A stretch of 64,000 bases of DNA, taken from NCBI RefSeq assembly GCF_015234355.1, contig NZ_JADGMV010000001.1, forward strand, positions 310,001 through 374,000, in the 5' to 3' direction. This document shows positions 49,550 through 58,829 of the stretch, in pieces. The notes beneath the pieces were generated by a model that was not told the origin of the DNA, did not search any database, and was given only the letters and a program-made list of their open reading frames with translations. Within the stretch, counting starts at the first letter, position 1. Each line of letters opens with the position of its first letter. The DNA comes from Psychrobacter sp. NG25. Its GTDB lineage: Bacteria; Pseudomonadota; Gammaproteobacteria; Pseudomonadales; Moraxellaceae. Made by a program: the position numbers and the translations under genes.

Positions 49550-49903
49550 CTAGGCTTTTTTAACGACAGAAGACTTGAGCTTCATCGGGCCATAGCCATC
49601 AAGTTTACAGTCGATATCATGACCATCGGTCGCATCTGGCAATAGACGAATACTTTTCGCCTTGGTACCTACTTTAATCACGATTGAAGAGCCTTTGACT
49701 TTTAAGTCTTTGATTACAGTCACGGCATCGCCATCTTGTAGCTCATTACCCACTGCATCACGAATAACTGCATCTTGCTCTTCAGCTTGCGCAGCATCAG
49801 ACTCTGCCGCCGTCCATTCATGAGCACACATCGGACATACCAGTAACGCACCATCTTCATACGTATATTCAGCATCACATTTTGGGCAATTGGGTAAGCT
49901 CAT
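49550..49903 (-). CDS. PhnA/YjdM family zinc-ribbon protein
   Basis: I place the start at ATG 49903 (117 residues) because GAGGAAATT lies just before it; the frame runs six codons further upstream to ATG 49921. N-terminal zinc ribbon [25 protein letters not shown] (split Cys pairs 5/8 and 21/24) and C-terminal SH3-like domain ([27 protein letters not shown]). The family was named for alkylphosphonate use but is not part of C-P lyase; no phn genes are here, and function is unknown. Confidence 0.92.
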   Translation of the reverse strand: MSLPNCPKCDAEYTYEDGALLVCPMCAHEWTAAESDAAQAEEQDAVIRDAVGNELQDGDAVTVIKDLKVKGSSIVIKVGTKAKSIRLLPDATDGHDIDCKLDGYGPMKLKSSVVKKA

Positions 49904-50172
49904 AATTTCCTCGGCAGCCATTGTAAATTAAGTTTATTCTAGAGCTAACATTGTACCGTAACTCGACAATTTTAACCAATTTGTACGGTTGAAAACTGGG
50001 TACTGAGCCCAATTTAACGCTTAACTTACCACTTAACCACGAGCTTTTTTATGACCGTGTTTTTTGTGGTACTCTTCTTAGCTTCATCTAGTTTTATGTG
50101 CATGCACGTTTATCAATTAACTCCCAAACCGATATCTTTAATGAATACACTGACATTAAAAGGATAATAATA

Positions 50173-50925
50173 ATGACTCAAATTTCAAATGCATCGATAT
50201 TACCAAAGTTTGCCCAATTAACCATTCAAGGTGAGGATGCCGAAAAGTTCTTTCAAGGACAGTTGACCTGTGATGTCACCAAGCTCGGGCTTAGCTATCA
50301 AGCTGCTGCCATTGGTAATTTAAAGGGCCGTATTGAATTTGGTATTTGGATTAAGAAGCAAGCAGAAAAGCAATATGATGTGGTCATAAGTAGCGACTGC
50401 GCGGATGCTCTACAAGCCCACCTTAAAAAATATGGTGCATTTTCTAAATTTGAAACCAGCGCGCCGACGCCAATTTATCCTTGTGTCCTTGATAATGTAC
50501 CAACTTTTAGCCATAAAGACGACCATAATACGACTGAGGATACACAAGCTTGGACGCAATGCAGTATTGCCACTGGTAACTATTGGATCGTAGCTACCAC
50601 TCAAGGTGAATTCCAACCGCAAGAGCTGCGTCTACATCAGCGCGGCGGCATGGACTACGACAAAGGCTGCTATCTGGGTCAAGAAGTCATCGCTCGTATT
50701 TATTTTAAATCAGCACCCAAAGCATTTTTGCACTATGTGAAAGGCGTTGGTGAGCTACCATCTGCGGGTGATAAAATCGATAAAATCCAAGTGGTCAATG
50801 CGATTGCTAATGCCGAAGGTTTTGAAGCATTGGTCATTACTCGTCCAGAATACCTTGTTGATAGCGCACTAACGCCACTAGACTTGCCAGCCGCGCTGCA
50901 AGCTGATGTTGCCCGCGCCAAATAA
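50173..50925 (+). CDS. ygfZ: Folate-binding protein YgfZ (Fe-S cluster repair)
   Basis: ATG 50173 follows AAAGGAT and gives 250 residues; an upstream in-frame ATG (50098) has no Shine-Dalgarno. YgfZ/IBA57 proteins resemble aminomethyltransferase T and help maintain [4Fe-4S] enzymes. The diagnostic motif KGCYLGQEVIARIYF (around residue 165) with its essential Cys is present, as are FFQGQLTCDV and GNLKGRIEFGIW. dadA follows 75 bp later on the same strand. Confidence 0.93.
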   Translation: MTQISNASILPKFAQLTIQGEDAEKFFQGQLTCDVTKLGLSYQAAAIGNLKGRIEFGIWIKKQAEKQYDVVISSDCADALQAHLKKYGAFSKFETSAPTPIYPCVLDNVPTFSHKDDHNTTEDTQAWTQCSIATGNYWIVATTQGEFQPQELRLHQRGGMDYDKGCYLGQEVIARIYFKSAPKAFLHYVKGVGELPSAGDKIDKIQVVNAIANAEGFEALVITRPEYLVDSALTPLDLPAALQADVARAK

Positions 50926-51000
50926 AAACTTGCCTATCCATGGTGTTAGAAGTTTAACCCATTGATGTCAAGCCATTAGACAATCACAGTAGAGAACCCT

Positions 51001-52326
51001 ATGACACATGTTGCAGTACTTGGAGCAGGCGTGGTCGGTGTGACCACCGCATGGTATCTTCGTCAAGCAGGCTATGATGTGACTGTGATTGAGCGTGAAC
51101 CCGCAGCAGGCTTGCAGACCTCATTTGCAAATGGTGGTCAAATATCGGTGTCGCATGCCACGCCTTGGGCCAACCCTGCGACTCCGTTGAAAGCACTCAA
51201 ATGGTTGTTTAAAGAAGATGCCCCGCTACTGTATCGCTTGCGCGCCGACAAAGCACAACTAAAATGGGCGATGCAGTTTCTGCAAGAGTGCCGCGCCGAT
51301 AGAGCCGATGCCAATCTTGTACAAATGGTACGCTTAGGATTATATTCTAGAGATGCTTTGCAGCAGCTGCGTGCGGATATCGGTATTGATTACGAACAGC
51401 AAACACGCGGCATCATGCATTTTTATACCAATCAGGCAGAGTTTGATTCTGCCATCGAACCAACCGAGCGCATGCAAGCGCTCGGTTGTGAGCGCTACGT
51501 GATTGATATTAATAACGCCGTCAATTTAGAGCCAGCGCTCTATCCAATTGCTCATAAGCTAACTGGAGCAACCTATACCAGTCGTGATGAGTCTGGCAAT
51601 GCCCATTTATTTACTCAACGTTTGGCGCAGCGCTGCATCGATGCTGGTGTGCAGTTTTTGTATGATACCGAGATTTTAGCACTCAATACCGATACAGACT
51701 CTGCGCGTCCGCACGTGCACAGTATTACCATTCGCCCAACAGGTGAAAATGCCCAGACCTTTACTGCGGATACTTATGTGTTGGCGCTTGGCAGCTACAG
51801 CGTGTCATTGCTAAAACCTTTGGGCATACACGCGCCAATATTTCCAGCAAAAGGCTATTCTGCCACTTATACCGTCAACCCGCGGGCTCCACATTTAGCG
51901 CCTTTTGTGAGCTTAATTGATGATGAGTTTAAGCTAGTCACCTCACGATTGGGTGACAAATTACGAGTGGCTGGTACGGCTGAATTCAATGGCTATAACC
52001 TAGACCTAAATGCTACGCGCTGTGAAGCCATTACTCGCCGCGTGCAGCAGTTGTTCCCCAAAGGAATTATTGCAAACTCTGTGCAATATTGGACAGGACT
52101 GCGCCCGATGACCCCATCGAACGTGCCCCTTATTGGTCGCGCACACTGCGGTCAAGTCAAACATGGTAGTCATAACGCCTCAGCGACTTTTGACAATTTA
52201 TGGCTCAATACTGGTCATGGTACGCTGGGATGGACCCATTCTTGTGGTTCTGCAAAAGCCATTAGCTTATTGATACAGGGCGAAACCCCTAGCGTTGATT
52301 TTGACTTTGTCGGTATGAGTACTTAA
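51001..52326 (+). CDS. dadA: D-amino acid dehydrogenase
   Basis: A 441-residue FAD enzyme of the inner-membrane surface that oxidises D-alanine and other D-amino acids to 2-oxoacids. HVAVLGAGVVGVTTAWYLRQAGYDVTVIE (dinucleotide fold, 3-31), FANGGQISVSHATPWANP, a C-terminal YWTGLRPMTPSNVPLIGR and NLWLNTGHGTLGWT fit DadA closely. No alanine racemase gene or Lrp-type regulator is adjacent. Terminator follows. Confidence 0.94.
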   Translation: MTHVAVLGAGVVGVTTAWYLRQAGYDVTVIEREPAAGLQTSFANGGQISVSHATPWANPATPLKALKWLFKEDAPLLYRLRADKAQLKWAMQFLQECRADRADANLVQMVRLGLYSRDALQQLRADIGIDYEQQTRGIMHFYTNQAEFDSAIEPTERMQALGCERYVIDINNAVNLEPALYPIAHKLTGATYTSRDESGNAHLFTQRLAQRCIDAGVQFLYDTEILALNTDTDSARPHVHSITIRPTGENAQTFTADTYVLALGSYSVSLLKPLGIHAPIFPAKGYSATYTVNPRAPHLAPFVSLIDDEFKLVTSRLGDKLRVAGTAEFNGYNLDLNATRCEAITRRVQQLFPKGIIANSVQYWTGLRPMTPSNVPLIGRAHCGQVKHGSHNASATFDNLWLNTGHGTLGWTHSCGSAKAISLLIQGETPSVDFDFVGMST

Positions 52327-52358
52327 TCAGATGATCGGCATATTAATATATTGTGCAA

Positions 52359-52400
52359 AAAAAGAAGGCGCTTACCTATAATAGTAAGCGCCTTCTTTTT
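52359..52400. terminator. Bidirectional terminator dadA / molybdopterin oxidoreductase
   Basis: AAAAAGAAGGCGCTTAC (52359-52375) pairs perfectly with GTAAGCGCCTTCTTTTT (52384-52400), a 17-bp stem between convergent genes. Confidence 0.95.
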
Positions 52401-52442
52401 AATTTAGAACAATTATTAAGCTGTTGCACTGTCCATCAAGGT

Positions 52443-54617
52443 TTATGATGCCGTAGCCAATGTGTCATCTGTTACTGATTCAAGGGCTTCCAATTGTACT
52501 GGTACGCCATTAACGGCCGCATTACCACTTAACTGGTCAATCAAAGTGTCATCAGTCAAATCGTTAACACTCACCCCGGCATGTGCTTGAGCAATTTGCT
52601 GCTTAACGCCTTTGCGACCGTGACCCCAACCATGCGGAATACTGACTACGCCGGGCATTAGCTCGTCGGTCACTTCTGCTGCAATGACCACGCTACTAAT
52701 CCGTGAGGTGACTTTTACAGATTGACCATCAACGATACCATGCTGTGCCGCTGTGTCAGGATGCAGCATCAATGTACAACGAGATTTGCCTTTTACCAAT
52801 CGATGGCTATTGTGCAACCATGAATTATTGCTACGAACATGACGACGGCCAATGAGCAAAATCTCATTATCGTTATACTGCTGTACCATCTCTCTCACCC
52901 GTACCAAATCTGCTTGATAAAAATCGACATGAAGATGAATCTGCTTGTCTGCATGCTTGATAGCATCTGGCAACATACTGTGCAATGGCCCTAAATCGAT
53001 ACCATGCGGGTTTTCCATCAGCACATCTAGTGTGACTTCTTTATAAGGCCCATACTTTAGACCTTGCTCTAAAACAAATTTTGGCCCAAATGCTTTTATC
53101 GCTGCACGTTCCTTTTGCGTTGCTTCTGGCGCATCTTTATCCAAACGATCTGCCAGCTCTAAATAAATCTCCCAATCATGTCTCGTCTCTTCTGATCTCT
53201 CAAACAAAGCTGGCGAGTATTTGGCGACATTGTGCACTGCAAAACCGTTAAACGTAACATCATAGTGGTCACGCTCTAGTGGCGATACAGGCGGCAAGAT
53301 AATATTGGCATGACGACTGGTCTCGGTCACAAAGTAATCCAGTGACACCATAAACTCTAGTTTTGACAGCGCTTCGTCTAGCTTTTCACCATTTGGGGTA
53401 CTCAGCACAGGATTACCGGCAACGGTGACGAATCCTTTTAACTGCTCCTCGCCCTCGACCAACATCTCATCTGCCATCGCGACCACAGGGTACTCACCAT
53501 TAAAATCAGGCAAATTGCTCACGCGGCTGTGACGTTTACCCAAATAGCCTGGGCCAGAGCTATTCACAACGTCCACCGCAGGGTTAGGGAACATAAGTCC
53601 GCCCACTTCATCTAAGCGTCCTGTGACGATATTAATGACCATAGACAGGTACTGGCTCAATAGGCCGAACTCTTGCACCGAAATACCCATTCGGCCATAG
53701 CAAACCGAGCTTTCCGCTTCGCAAAATTCTTTGACGATACGTTTGATTTCAGATGCAGTAATACCAGTAATCTCTGCTACAGATTCAGCCGTGTACTCTT
53801 TGGCAAACAAGGCAAGTCGGTCAATCTCAGGTGCTAAAGCAGCGACTTTGCTGTCTAACTTAGCATAGCCTTGTGCATATATTTCATTCAGCATCGCTAG
53901 TAACAGCAATACATCTGTCGCAGGGCGAATAAAGTGATGCTCGCTAGCGATGTCAGCAGTTTCTGTACGTCTTGGATCAATCACCACCACTTTGCCCGCG
54001 CGAGCTTTGATGTCTTTTAGCTTTTGGCGCATATTCGGGGCGGTCATGATACTGCCGTTAGAAGCCAGCGGATTGCCACCAATAATGAGCATATATTGCG
54101 TGTGATTCACATCAGGCACAGGAATCCGTAGCATATGGCCAAATAGATGCATGCTGACAATATGGTGTGGCAATTGATCGATTGAGGTGGCAGAAAAACG
54201 ACTGCGTGTTTTCAAGCTGGTAAGCAACTGCTTAATAGTCAGCATGCCACCCATGTTATGCACGTTAGGGTTGCCTAAATACACCCCCAATGCATTTTGG
54301 CCATACTTTTGCTGTATGGATTGAATACCTGCAGCAACTTTATCCAATGCTTCGGGCCAACTGATGGTTTTCCAGCCATCGGCCGTTCTCTCTACAGGCT
54401 GACGCAAACGGTCAGGATCTTCATGCAAATCCTGTAAAGCTGTGGCTTTTGGGCAAATATAACCTTGAGAAAAAGGGTCGTTTTTATCACCTTTAATCGA
54501 TAATACTTTTTCACCATCATGCTTTATCTCAACACCGCACATCGCCTCGCACAATGTGCAAGTTCTAAAATGCGTTTGTTCATTGGCCGTAACTAATGTA
54601 GCTGTTGCTGTAGACAT
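52443..54617 (-). CDS. Molybdopterin-dependent oxidoreductase with N-terminal [4Fe-4S]
   Basis: I choose ATG 54617, preceded by AAGGAAGAG (724 residues). Cysteines C20, C23, C27 and C55 form the [4Fe-4S] site of DMSO-reductase-family enzymes; KVVVIDPRRTETADIASEHHFIRPATD binds the cofactor, and the C-terminal molydopterin dinucleotide domain (GRRHVRSNNSWLHNSHRLVKG) is complete. At the usual Mo-ligand site I read SATSIDQLPHH, with no Cys or Sec, so the ligand may be Asp or Ser. Substrate unknown. No TAT signal, so cytoplasmic. Next to a TetR gene. Confidence 0.88.
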   Translation of the reverse strand: MSTATATLVTANEQTHFRTCTLCEAMCGVEIKHDGEKVLSIKGDKNDPFSQGYICPKATALQDLHEDPDRLRQPVERTADGWKTISWPEALDKVAAGIQSIQQKYGQNALGVYLGNPNVHNMGGMLTIKQLLTSLKTRSRFSATSIDQLPHHIVSMHLFGHMLRIPVPDVNHTQYMLIIGGNPLASNGSIMTAPNMRQKLKDIKARAGKVVVIDPRRTETADIASEHHFIRPATDVLLLLAMLNEIYAQGYAKLDSKVAALAPEIDRLALFAKEYTAESVAEITGITASEIKRIVKEFCEAESSVCYGRMGISVQEFGLLSQYLSMVINIVTGRLDEVGGLMFPNPAVDVVNSSGPGYLGKRHSRVSNLPDFNGEYPVVAMADEMLVEGEEQLKGFVTVAGNPVLSTPNGEKLDEALSKLEFMVSLDYFVTETSRHANIILPPVSPLERDHYDVTFNGFAVHNVAKYSPALFERSEETRHDWEIYLELADRLDKDAPEATQKERAAIKAFGPKFVLEQGLKYGPYKEVTLDVLMENPHGIDLGPLHSMLPDAIKHADKQIHLHVDFYQADLVRVREMVQQYNDNEILLIGRRHVRSNNSWLHNSHRLVKGKSRCTLMLHPDTAAQHGIVDGQSVKVTSRISSVVIAAEVTDELMPGVVSIPHGWGHGRKGVKQQIAQAHAGVSVNDLTDDTLIDQLSGNAAVNGVPVQLEALESVTDDTLATAS

Positions 54618-54774
54618 AATCACTCTTCCTTTTGTGTGTTATTCATCCTAGTTTTCACGATAACCGTCATGAGTGGACATAATTACCAGACGTCATCACC
54701 AAAAATCATGATTAAGTCTAATGATTAAGTTTAATGACTAAACCTAAAAACCCATTATCACTACTGTGTTATCG

Positions 54775-55473
54775 TTACTTGCTCTGATTGCTTCCGTGCA
54801 AAAAATTGGCGAACAGCGCATCGAAGCTGCTGCTTAATGTATCAATTGCTTGTTGCCTTGAGTAGCGCTGCTGATGACAGCCCAGTATCAACTCGTGTAC
54901 TTGTGCCGCTGCCATATCGACACAAAGATTGATAGCCGTCCGCTCAACCGAGCGATTGGATAGCTGCAATCCTTGAATAAATATCTCTGTCCACTCTTCT
55001 TGTATCTCGATGACTAAATTGCCCAATCCGTTATTTAACGAAGACTGGTTTTCTATATTGGCAGTAAACCGCGGGCGATCCTCTAACAAATGCTGAAACA
55101 GTGCAATGTTTTGAAAGGCCGAATCAAAAATCATCACCAAACATTGCTGACAGCGCTCGTTGAACTGCGCTTTACTTAATACATCATAATCTTTGAGCAT
55201 ATCGACCCACGCCAGTCGCATGGGCGATAAATAATTGTCTTTTAGCTGAGCACTCAATTCATTTTGCAGCGCGTCTAGGCTATCAAAATGGTTATAAAAG
55301 CTTGGCTGCGCAATACCAGCACCTTTGGCCACTTTATTCATACTCATACCCTGAGCGCCCTCTAAGCTGTACAGTCTTAATGCACTTTTTAGTAATGCAC
55401 GGCGTGTTTTGGCTTTCGCCATCTCGCGTTTAGACTCTGTTGGTACATCTGAATATTGCGCTAGTACAGTCAA
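54775..55473 (-). CDS. TetR family transcriptional regulator
   Basis: 232 residues: N-terminal helix-turn-helix (RRALLKSALRLYSLEGAQGMSMNKVAKGAGIAQPSFYNHFDSLDAL, residues 24-70) followed by a helical ligand domain. It sits between the molybdopterin oxidoreductase (downstream, same strand, 150 bp) and a divergent OYE enzyme. A perfect 16-bp palindrome lies in the divergent gap, so it probably represses itself and the OYE gene, and possibly the oxidoreductase. The inducer is unknown. Confidence 0.92.
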   Translation of the reverse strand: MTVLAQYSDVPTESKREMAKAKTRRALLKSALRLYSLEGAQGMSMNKVAKGAGIAQPSFYNHFDSLDALQNELSAQLKDNYLSPMRLAWVDMLKDYDVLSKAQFNERCQQCLVMIFDSAFQNIALFQHLLEDRPRFTANIENQSSLNNGLGNLVIEIQEEWTEIFIQGLQLSNRSVERTAINLCVDMAAAQVHELILGCHQQRYSRQQAIDTLSSSFDALFANFLHGSNQSK

Positions 55474-55602
55474 TGAAAAAGCATCCTTCTTTATTTACTT
55501 ACTCGATAAATAATTAAATCGACACACCAGTAATTTACCTTGAGTGCTATTACGCCGAAAAAATGTGATGATGACGGCCACACGCCGATAGATATTATTT
55601 CA

Positions 55603-55618
55603 ACTATAAGGTTATAGT
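55603..55618. promoter_or_regulatory. Candidate TetR operator
   Basis: ACTATAAGGTTATAGT is a perfect 16-bp palindrome 77 bp upstream of the OYE start and 130 bp upstream of the tetR start. A related half site CTATAGTG lies near 55636. TetR dimers bind palindromes of this size. It may instead be a relative of the TATAGT repeats, whose ends it partly resembles. Confidence 0.6.
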
Positions 55619-55694
55619 CATTTAAACCATAAGTCTATAGTGAAATCCGTAGTAGAACTCGTGCTTCACAAAACGAAATTTTTAGGTTGCCACC

Positions 55695-56942
55695 ATGACA
55701 TCATCTGTTTTTCCCCCTTTCACATTGCCTTGTGGCGCTACCCTTCCTAACCGCTTAGCAAAAGCTGCTATGGAAGAAAACATGGCGGATGAAGGACAAA
55801 TTCCTGACACCGATCTATTGCTTTTATATCAGCGCTGGGCTGAAGGTGGCACAGGTCTTTTGATCACTGGTAACGTCATGGTGGATGGCCGTGCGATGAC
55901 AGGCCCTGGCGGTATCGTATTAGATAAATACAGCGATATTGCTCCTTTTACAGCATGGGCGCAGGCTGCCAAGCAAAACAACACACACGTTTGGATGCAG
56001 CTCAACCACCCTGGCCGCCAAGTGTATGCAGCAATGAGAGGTGACGTATTATCGCCTTCTGATGTGGCCATCGACTTGGGAAAGCACTCTGGCTTATTTA
56101 GCCAACCCCGAGCCATGACGCTGCAAGATATTGAACAGCTCATTCAACGCTTCGTAAACACAGCAGTCAGAGCCGAACAGGCGGGGTTTGATGGCGTCCA
56201 AATTCATGCCGCGCATGGTTATCTCATTTCTCAATTTTTATCACCGCTGACCAATATGCGCCAAGATGAATATGGCGGCTCAATTGAAAACCGTATGCGC
56301 TTATTACTTACAATCATTAAAGCCGTTCGTGCTGAAGTGTCACCCAGTTTTGCGGTCGGGGTTAAAATAAATTCAGCAGATTTTCAGCGTGGTGGATTTG
56401 ATGCAGACGACGCAAAAGTGGTTATCTTAGCTATGAATGAACTGGCGGTAGATTTAGTCGAGCTGTCTGGGGGCAGTTACGAAAGTCCTGCTATGCAAGG
56501 TAGTACGGCAGATGGCAGAACACTACAACGAGAAGCCTATTTTTTAGATTTTGCAAAAGAGATTGCGCAAGTGGCTACCATGCCAGTGATGACCACAGGT
56601 GGCGTTAGACGTTTAGCCGTTGCAGAAAATGTACTCGCACAAGGGATTGATATCGTTGGTATGGGCACCGCTCTCGCAATGAACCCTTCGTTACCCAATG
56701 ATTGGAAAAAAGATGAAACCATTAGCGCTCATAATCCAGTCGTGCAATGGCGCGATAAAACCTTAAGCGCTGTTGCTACTATGGCAGTGATCAAGCGCCA
56801 ACTGCAGCGTATGGGTAAAGGCAAGCTACCTAAACCCGATGCTTCGCCGATATTCTCGCTCATTGCTGATCGCATTCGATTAAAAAAGCTGACCAAACGC
56901 TATCACACATATTTGGCCACTTTAAAAAATCCTACGCCATAA
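55695..56942 (+). CDS. NADH:flavin oxidoreductase, Old Yellow Enzyme family
   Basis: 415 residues of the FMN barrel: TLPNRLAKAAMEENMAD near the N-terminus, IHAAHGYLISQFLSPLTNMRQDEYGGSIENRMRLL (about residues 175-210) and MTTGGVRRLAVAENVL (phosphate site). The first Met is preceded by a weak ribosome site. It belongs to the long OYE branch that includes 2-enoate and 2,4-dienoyl reductases without the Fe-S domain. Divergent from the TetR gene, so probably induced by an electrophilic or phenolic compound. Third OYE member of the window. Confidence 0.9.
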   Translation: MTSSVFPPFTLPCGATLPNRLAKAAMEENMADEGQIPDTDLLLLYQRWAEGGTGLLITGNVMVDGRAMTGPGGIVLDKYSDIAPFTAWAQAAKQNNTHVWMQLNHPGRQVYAAMRGDVLSPSDVAIDLGKHSGLFSQPRAMTLQDIEQLIQRFVNTAVRAEQAGFDGVQIHAAHGYLISQFLSPLTNMRQDEYGGSIENRMRLLLTIIKAVRAEVSPSFAVGVKINSADFQRGGFDADDAKVVILAMNELAVDLVELSGGSYESPAMQGSTADGRTLQREAYFLDFAKEIAQVATMPVMTTGGVRRLAVAENVLAQGIDIVGMGTALAMNPSLPNDWKKDETISAHNPVVQWRDKTLSAVATMAVIKRQLQRMGKGKLPKPDASPIFSLIADRIRLKKLTKRYHTYLATLKNPTP

Positions 56943-57371
56943 TATCAAAGTTAAAAGTTATTCGTATGATTGACCGCATTGTAGCTGCCTTACCATCTAC
57001 ATTCTTCTAATTATGTAGCATGCAGCAGAGTGATTTTATAAATTTAAACGGCTTTAAAATCATAATTTCACAAAAAAAGGCTTGGTAGCTACTACGTATT
57101 GCAAACACAAGTGAGCGCGATTTTGACACAATGATGGTATAGGTAACAGACCTATGCCATTCATTATAATTAAGCAACACTATAAACATTGGATGTACAG
57201 ACACCACTGTCAAAACTGATTATATTTACTACCACAAGGCAGTCAATACTAATAAAAACCAACTGCTTTTGTGATTAGATAATTATAAAAATAACCAATA
57301 ATAAGATTAGTTAAAAACACGATGTAATGAAAAAGTAATCAAAAACGTTCAATAAAATAAGGAATACAATA
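56943..57371. other. Gap upstream of csbD-like gene
   Basis: 429 bp, AT-rich, no repeat or RNA recognised. A 68-codon minus-strand frame at 57007-57213 lacks any supporting signal and is not called. AAGGAATAC at 57359-57367 precedes the csbD-like start. Confidence 0.4.
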
Positions 57372-57575
57372 ATGAATGAACATACGCTAAAAGGTGAATG
57401 GAATCAGCTAAAAGGCTCAGCAAAGCAAAAATGGGCTGAATTAACTGACGACGATTTAACGCATATTGAAGGCAGCCGTGACAAGTTAGTCGGCCGTGTA
57501 CAAGAGCGTTATGGTCATGCCAAAGACGACGCCGAGCGCGAAGTAGATGACTGGCGCCGTGAAAATAAATATTAA
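57372..57575 (+). CDS. CsbD family stress-response protein
   Basis: 67 residues, highly charged, with the CsbD pattern: GEWNQLKGSAKQKWAELTDDDLTHIEGSRDKLVGRVQERYG followed by an acidic/basic tail ending WRRENKY. CsbD proteins in E. coli (YjbJ) and Bacillus are abundant under general stress; the molecular role is unknown. Single short gene with a perfect terminator. Confidence 0.93.
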   Translation: MNEHTLKGEWNQLKGSAKQKWAELTDDDLTHIEGSRDKLVGRVQERYGHAKDDAEREVDDWRRENKY

Positions 57576-57596
57576 TTTATTTTCATTATAAAAAAT

Positions 57597-57628
57597 AAAA
57601 AGCCGCATATAAACTATGCGGCTTTTTA
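57597..57628 (+). terminator. Terminator of csbD-like gene
   Basis: AAAAGCCGCATA (57597-57608) pairs perfectly with TATGCGGCTTTT (57615-57626), followed by T. Confidence 0.92.
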
Positions 57629-57734
57629 TTGGCTGATGATTTCTGTAGAGCTTGATAGATATATTGAGTACAAGTAGACAGATAAAAAACCATTCCTCCT
57701 TCAGCTTAATAAGTTTTCTCAATGTCCAGACACG

Positions 57735-57772
57735 ATAAAACCGCATAGCAATTAATTGTTATGCGGTTTTAT
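57735..57772. terminator. Second hairpin with the same GCCGCATA-like core
   Basis: AAAACCGCATAGCAATT pairs with AATTGTTATGCGGTTTT with one G-T wobble and almost no loop, flanked by A on the left and T on the right. It repeats the CCGCATA/TATGCGG core of the terminator 130 bp upstream. No gene is seen between the two. Confidence 0.6.
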
Positions 57773-58121
57773 TGTTAACTATCCATGTTACCTATCACGA
57801 CCGTTTCCTATACATCCTTGCATAGTCTTCAGCATATTGTGATACTGGGCATCCTGCCCTATTTACTACGTCTACAGCATTAACTGCTGCTATCAGCAAA
57901 GGTTATGTGTCCTTACCTCACTCATTATTATCATCCTGATGTTAATGAGTCAGTCATTATCCTTAATGCCGTCAACTCAATCCTTGAGTCACATTTCCTA
58001 ATGCCGTGTGACTATAATGCCCAATTCCTAACCTGATGTTAAGTCGCATAAGCGTCATTGAGTGTAAGCATATGCTTACACGCGTTTTAATAATGAGCTA
58101 TTTCGTCTTGCTTTTGTATGG
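57773..58121. other. Gap downstream of ZIP transporter gene
   Basis: 349 bp without genes. It contains the 20-bp palindrome listed separately and recurring TAATGCC words (CCTTAATGCCGT, CCTAATGCCGT, ATAATGCCC near 57959-58022), reminiscent of decayed short tandem repeats. Two TGAGTCA words are present. No function assigned. Confidence 0.4.
58062..58081. other. Perfect 20-bp palindrome
   Basis: GTGTAAGCATATGCTTACAC reads the same on both strands. It lies 40 bp past the ZIP transporter stop. With no loop and no U-tract it is not a normal terminator; a protein-binding site is possible. Confidence 0.6.
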
Positions 58122-58829
58122 CTAAATGACCATTTCACCGACTACGCCGACCAAAAACCCTAGTGAGGCACCCAGTGACGTCAGATAATTATTATCTAAC
58201 TTACTTTCAGGAATGATGTCTTGAATCAGTAAATAAAGGATGCCACCACTCGCAAACGTCATTAAGTGTGCAGTAATATTAGGATGCTGACTCAGCAAAA
58301 AATGCCCGACTAAGGCAGATATAACCCCAAAAAAGCTTAAACCAAAAAATATGGCCAATGTTTTTCGCACACTGAAACCGCTGCGCACTAAGTCACGAAA
58401 CGAGTTAAAAGATTCAGGCAGATTCTGTAAACCAATAAAAATAGCTAACAACAGTGCCATTTGTGGTTCGATAGCGAAAACAGCACCCAAAGCAATAGAC
58501 TCTGGCACAAAATCCATCATCATCGCTAGTAACGTTGCCTGCTGACTGCTTGACGATGCTAGCTTTCGGTCTATCAACATAAATAAGATAGCACCAAATG
58601 AAAATGATCCCATCACTCCCCAAACACCTAACTCATCCATACCTTTGGGTACCAAAACTAATGCTAGTGCAGACAAAATAATACCTGCGCCAAAGGACAT
58701 TAACGTGTGAACCAACTGCGATTTGACCGGACTGTCTTTGATATGATGGTCAAACATATTGGCCAATAGTCCACCGATAAATACCGTTGCACCTGCAAAT
58801 CCTGAAAACAAAATAAGTTTGAGTGGCAT
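58122..58829 (-). CDS. ZIP-family-like metal transporter
   Basis: 235 residues with about seven or eight membrane segments. The ZIP metal-binding helices are recognisable but altered: MMMDFVPESIALGAVFA (usual HxxPEG region reads DFVPES) and GLQNLPESFNSFRDL (usual HNxPEG reads QNLPES). Both histidines are thus replaced by D and Q. Zn2+/Fe2+ transport is the family role; with these changes the substrate or mechanism may differ. Single gene, divergent from a lipoprotein gene. Confidence 0.82.
   Translation of the reverse strand: MPLKLILFSGFAGATVFIGGLLANMFDHHIKDSPVKSQLVHTLMSFGAGIILSALALVLVPKGMDELGVWGVMGSFSFGAILFMLIDRKLASSSSQQATLLAMMMDFVPESIALGAVFAIEPQMALLLAIFIGLQNLPESFNSFRDLVRSGFSVRKTLAIFFGLSFFGVISALVGHFLLSQHPNITAHLMTFASGGILYLLIQDIIPESKLDNNYLTSLGASLGFLVGVVGEMVI

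Noticed and set aside
57007..57213. 68-codon minus-strand frame upstream of the csbD-like gene
   Set aside because: No start signal and no recognisable protein; probably chance.
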